Below, piece after piece: positions 59,711 to 64,000 of a DNA stretch of 64,000 nucleotides (positions are counted from its first letter, which is position 1; each line of letters opens with the position of its first letter). The notes below the pieces were generated by a model. That model made no database searches. It had not been told where the DNA came from and was given only the letters and a program-made list of their open reading frames with translations. The DNA lies in NCBI GenBank assembly GCA_010094045.1, contig ML986644.1:187040-251039 (forward strand), given 5' to 3'. The translations under genes were made by a program, and so were the position numbers. The stretch comes from Lojkania enalia. Its lineage: Eukaryota; Ascomycota; Dothideomycetes; Pleosporales.

Positions 59711-60008
59711 GAGTGAGGAACGTGTTGGTGGCTTAGGTAGCAATCTGGGATTGGCAGCGCATTGTATTAAGTATGAGAGAGATGTAGAGACGCCTGTCCC
59801 TGCAATTTTCGCCTTTTTGTCCAGGCACAACATACATGAAAATCAGCCAAGTAGCCTACTTTACAAGTCATTGAACCACACACTTCTTGCAGATTCTACA
59901 CTCTACCTCGCTTCACCCAGCAGACTACATCACAAATGCATCTCTACTGTACATAAATGATAAGTCTCTCCTATTGACCAACTATCCAAGTCTATGATCC
60001 AATCTTCA

Positions 60009-63000
60009 TTATCTACCCTGCGCCTCGCCCACAGTCCCCCTCTTTACCCGTCTAAAGCACGCAAATTCCAATTTTGTGTTCTCCCTGCACCTTTTCAATA
60101 CACCTCTCAAATTCCCCAGTTCCTCCTGTAACCTTACTCTTGCCGCATTATCTGTTTTCTGGTCCAGCACTTGATATATATCTGTCTGCACCTGGCTCGC
60201 CTTTTCAGTAGTGTAAGTGGAAAGAGTTTGCGCCATGAATTCTACGTCGAGTGTAGCTTGCATCAACGCCGAGAGCCCGCAGTGCGGCAGTGCGGTGAAT
60301 GTACTGATAAGGGAAGTGGTTGTGGATTCGAAAAGGAAGCGCAGAATGCGTGTTGTGAGGGGTGGGGAGGTGGTGTTAACTTCGTCATGGACGGTTACTA
60401 GGTTGAGTAGTACGGTAAATACGTAGGGACTCGGGTCGCGATCTGCAACTGACTTCCCTTTTTTAGGTTCTGGCGCCCATGATGGCGAGAATATGCCCGC
60501 TTCAATGGTCGAATTAATTTTCTGGATGTGCGGTTTAGTGTAAGACTTAAATAGCTGGGTGTCCAGCTGGGAGAGAACATCTCGGATGCGGGCGGTTTCA
60601 TCGGTGAGTTGGACGGAGAAGAGGGTCTCAAATTGGGAGAGGAGATGAGGTGTGGTTTCGGTCGCAAAAGTAGACATATTAGACAAGGTTAGAAGGAGAC
60701 GCGCAGACTGTTGAATGATTAGCAACAACCTGAGGGAATATATGGGACATATTCAGGATTGAGAGTACCTGTTTATCTGCATCAAGTTTCCCCCAGCCAC
60801 CTTCATCGCCTTCCGATACGGTGGGTATGGTTAAGTCGTCTCCTTTAACTTCCCACTCTGTGCCTAATGCTCGCTGACCCTTTTCGGCACATTCAACCAT
60901 TCCACTTAATGTCCGGTACAGGCTTGTCACGAATTGTGCTCGTACCATTTGCAACAATTTATTGCTTGGAGGGATAACTACATCCACAGCAGTTTTGCTC
61001 ACTCCCTCGCTCCCTGTCACATACATTATCTTCTGTAGGTTGGTCAAGAGGAAACCCTGCACAGCCAGGAAGCGGTTAGGCATGGCCGTGATGTCCTTGC
61101 GGTCGACTTCACGCGTCCAATCCTCGAGAACCTTTAGGTTCTCAGCATCAGTGTTCCATGAGGTGCAAACGGCTTGCACGCATCGCTCGCGCACACCACC
61201 AACAAGCTGACGGAGTGCTTCATCAAGCCTAGCGGTCGATCTAGTTTCAGGGAGGCTAAGGGATGCCATTTCGTTGGCCGCTGTACCAATAAGAATGAGG
61301 ACTTTAGAGAGGTAGTGCGAACCTGATAAGGAGTTGGAGTTCGGTGGCCAGAATGCGTACTTTTCCCACGATTCACCGCGACTAGGCGACGGAGGGGGTA
61401 CATTACTAGGATCGAAGCGGAATTTGTTTCCCGTGGGACTGAGCATGGCGCTTAGTGGTGTCCGTGGAGTTGTAGGCGTAGGCGTTGTTGGAATGGGAGA
61501 GAACAGGGGGGATATGTCGTCAATTGGAGGATCGGAGAAGAAGGACCACAAGTGATCACGGATGATGTTGATGAGTTCGGTGGCACCTTTTTCCAGGTCA
61601 ATAACATTGCTGGATGTGAGTGTGTGATGTACAGATGATTCGTTGTTGAAACCCATGGGTAGAGATCGTTGTGCCCGGCCGCTGATGAAAGACTGTGCAA
61701 TGTCCCAGTATTCCAGGATCTCGCCCAATAGACCGCGGTTCACGGAGAGAAGATTCGTCATGGATGCATGCACATGCTCCCAAAATTCGACCACCTTTGG
61801 CGTATCTAGCTTCGTCGGATCAGGGCTAGCGTTTCCGCTGGTTGGAACCGAGCGGAGGTGTTTAGATACCATTCTCAAGCTAGTCTTTCCCGTGCTAGCG
61901 AGATGACGTCGGAGTATCTCAATCTCTAGTGTCGACCGCTCACACATTCTGGAAATACGAGATTTGAGATAATCATAGCGTGAGAGCAACCATATCCAGA
62001 CAGGGTTGTCTTCAACGCCAAGCTCGAGCATTATGGATATGAGCTCCATGTGCTGCTCTGGCTTCGCGTCCTCGGTGCTTGTCTGATCCTTGGTAAAATG
62101 TATCCTAGCGAGCCGTCTCCATGCATCACGCTTAAAATCCTCTATATGAGCCTCGACATCCGACCACATGCGTGCAGTTACGATGATCTGATGTATTTCG
62201 GCGTCGGAGAGAGGCGCGCTTCTGTATTTCGCCTGTTCGACAATGACCCGAGCATCATCTACATATTTTCGGGCACGAGTATACTCTTCGACAATTGTCT
62301 CGTGGTCTTTCCGGCGTATGGCATCTTGAGTGGCGGAGCCAACCTCAAAGAGGCTACGATTCTTTTCAACAGAGGACAATATATCCTTTAATGCCTGTTC
62401 CTTCTCGCGTCCGCCCAACGCAGGACCCCATACCTCTTCGGCCTTGACAGCAACCTCAGTCAGAGGAATCTTGATTCCATGCACACCATACTCGCTCTCC
62501 TTGAGAAGCGCATTCTTCTTCTTATCACTAGACACAGATTTTACGTTACCTGGGCTAAGAGTTCCGCTTGCATTTCGAGCTGAGAAGCTAGAGCGACTTG
62601 GGCCGCGTGAGTGCCCGGACGGGCGGCGGTTTGGTGGTGATTCTGGTTCTTTCCCAACGTCCTTCATTTCATTGTACACACGGTCAATGGTAGCCTTGGC
62701 GGAAACGAAGCGCTCGAAGTTGGACTCGACGAGGATTTTGAGGGAGGCGGATTTCTGTTCAATGGATCGAGAGAGGAAGTCAAGGCCAGCGAGGAGGGAG
62801 TCAGTGGATGCGGAGCTGTGGACCTGGGCAAGGAACAGGGAGGGGGAGAATGTCGTCGAGCTTAAAAGGAAGCGGTTTCCTATACTACCATATTAGGAGC
62901 TTAAAGTCACGTAGGAAGGACATTAGCACTACTGACGTAGCTTCACATCATCCTCGACCGGCAATCCGCGCTGTCGCAGCACCTGCACAACGCTCGGATA

Positions 63001-63267
63001 CGTGCCCAGCGGATCCTGTTCATCCTTCTGCACCAGATTCTCGACACCATCTCTTGTCCTTTGAGTACCTGGAAAACTTTTTGAGCCCCTGGTTGTCTCC
63101 AGCGCAGAATACCTCGATTTGGAGCGGCGTATGGGTTGCGCGGTTGATATTCGAGGCGGGGGGGTATCCTCCTCGTCGGAGCTATCGCCGATCCTGTCGG
63201 GCCATGCTGCGGGGAAGAGTGTGTCGATATTATACTTCTTCTTTAACTGGTTCTCTAATGAGTCCAT
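60009..63267 (-). CDS. SEC5: Exocyst complex component Sec5
   Basis: Minus-strand exons 63267..62937, 62879..60769 and 60707..60009 give 1046 residues. Both introns keep the frame: KLR joins NRFLLSSTTFSPSLF, and LDADKQ joins SARLLLTLSNMSTFA. The N-terminus MDSLENQLKKKYNIDTLFP contains SRYSALE and GVENLVQKDEQDPLG; next come SFERFVSAKATIDRVYNEMK-like helices and SEYGVHGIKIPLTEVAVKAE followed by EVWGPALGGREKE, the signature of fungal Sec5/EXOC2. The rest is the helical-rod tether fold. Sec5 is part of the octameric exocyst that tethers secretory vesicles to the plasma membrane, here expected at hyphal tips. The gene is complete and single. Confidence 0.94.
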
Positions 63268-64000
63268 TCCGGCGACAAATACGGTGATTGTGGAGGAATC
63301 GTGGAATAAGGGTGTTATGTCTACGTTGGAGACGAGGGAGCTCTAAGACGCGGTTGCAGCGGCCAATCACATGTCTCCTTGGCGCCACCATACTTTAGTG
63401 GGTACGTTCCTCTATCCCGAGAGAGTACGGCGCGCTATTTGCATTCAGGTCTGGATTGTTCATAAGTTATCTAAATCACCCTTAGGCCAAAGTACAAGTA
63501 TGCCATCGCAGAGTAAGGAATTAAGGGAGTTTGCTAAGATTGTCCTCTAAACATGCCCGATGTAGGGTTTACCTCCCATCACCGACCTCCAGCATACCCC
63601 AAATTCAATCTATCCAACTCCCAACTAGAAAACAAAGCATCCATTAGCAAACTTGCCTTACGGGTCTCTAAGTAGGACCACTATCCTAGCTCTGGTTAGC
63701 TTCTGCACCCCCTCCCCTTTTCCCTTCGACTCAATAGGACCTCTCCTCTCTGCATGCCTAGCCAGCAATTCGTAATTGTCTCCTACATTGTTTATAGTTA
63801 TTTTGCTATCTTGTCAATTATTAGAGGGAGGACTGTCTATGATGTGTTCCTCGGCAACAGAAGCGCTTTGGGATACGGATCTTGCGGGGGAGCGTAATTC
63901 TTTTAGATTGTTACGGCTAAGCTATTCACAGTTAGCCCCTTGGCAGGTCCAGGGATATATATGTAGCATGTCTCGCATTTCTAGTCAATAGACGCAGTTT
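63268..64000. other. Intergenic region to window end, no gene seen
   Basis: Promoter side of the Sec5 gene; only short frames, the longest of 71 codons at 63776 without recognisable content. Confidence 0.55.

Noticed and set aside
1..64000. CRISPR arrays, transposases or viral genes
   Set aside because: None seen: no regularly spaced repeats and no integrase, reverse transcriptase or capsid-like frames.

Overview
The window is nuclear DNA of a filamentous ascomycete (Pezizomycotina). Nearly every gene has short introns of about 45-80 bp, with GT-AG ends and CTAAC/CTGAC-like branch sites. Family content (GH71 and GH45-CBM1 enzymes, tyrosinase, TOK potassium channel, GPI-type wall protein, AcuJ-like carnitine acetyltransferase) fits this group. 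Class is not fixed by the sequence; Leotiomycetes or Eurotiomycetes are plausible. No transposase, reverse transcriptase, CRISPR array or biosynthetic gene cluster core enzyme was seen. Exon joins were worked out by hand from splice sites and reading-frame continuity.

Left part (1-12.1 kb) is a sparse, accessory-looking stretch: the 3' end of an HbpS/GlcG-like gene, a secreted GH71 alpha-1,3-glucanase, a stand-alone protein made of the VPS13/sterol-glucosyltransferase-tail type repeat, a secreted GH45 protein with three CBM1 modules but without the usual catalytic base, and a short secreted tyrosinase. Gaps between these genes are 0.9-2.3 kb and most genes have a TATA box 30-120 bp upstream of the start codon.

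Middle part (14-41 kb) is mostly housekeeping: elongation factor 2, an RBM26/27-type RNA-binding protein, a full-size ABCB transporter (minus strand), a 430-residue fungal protein of unknown function, a two-membrane-segment protein, a DUF3303 protein of bacterial type, a small unknown protein, an F-box-like protein, mitochondrial malate dehydrogenase, and carnitine acetyltransferase with both a splice-dependent mitochondrial leader and a peroxisomal AKL tail.

Right part (41-64 kb) holds an intron-containing tRNA-Gln(CTG), a GPI-anchored-type surface protein, a 1425-residue coiled-coil protein built from internal repeats, the SWIRM/SANT chromatin-remodeller subunit (Swi3/Rsc8 type) divergent from the electron-transfer flavoprotein alpha subunit, a TOK-type two-pore potassium channel and exocyst subunit Sec5. 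Malate dehydrogenase, carnitine acetyltransferase and ETF-alpha all serve mitochondrial/peroxisomal acetyl-CoA and fatty-acid oxidation, but they are separate transcription units and their proximity is probably chance.

The most notable observations are the GH45 protein lacking Asp10 with a triple CBM1 tail, the isolated VPS13-like tail protein, the alternatively spliced dual-targeted carnitine acetyltransferase, and the bacterial-type DUF3303 gene. I found no convincing wholly new multi-gene system.
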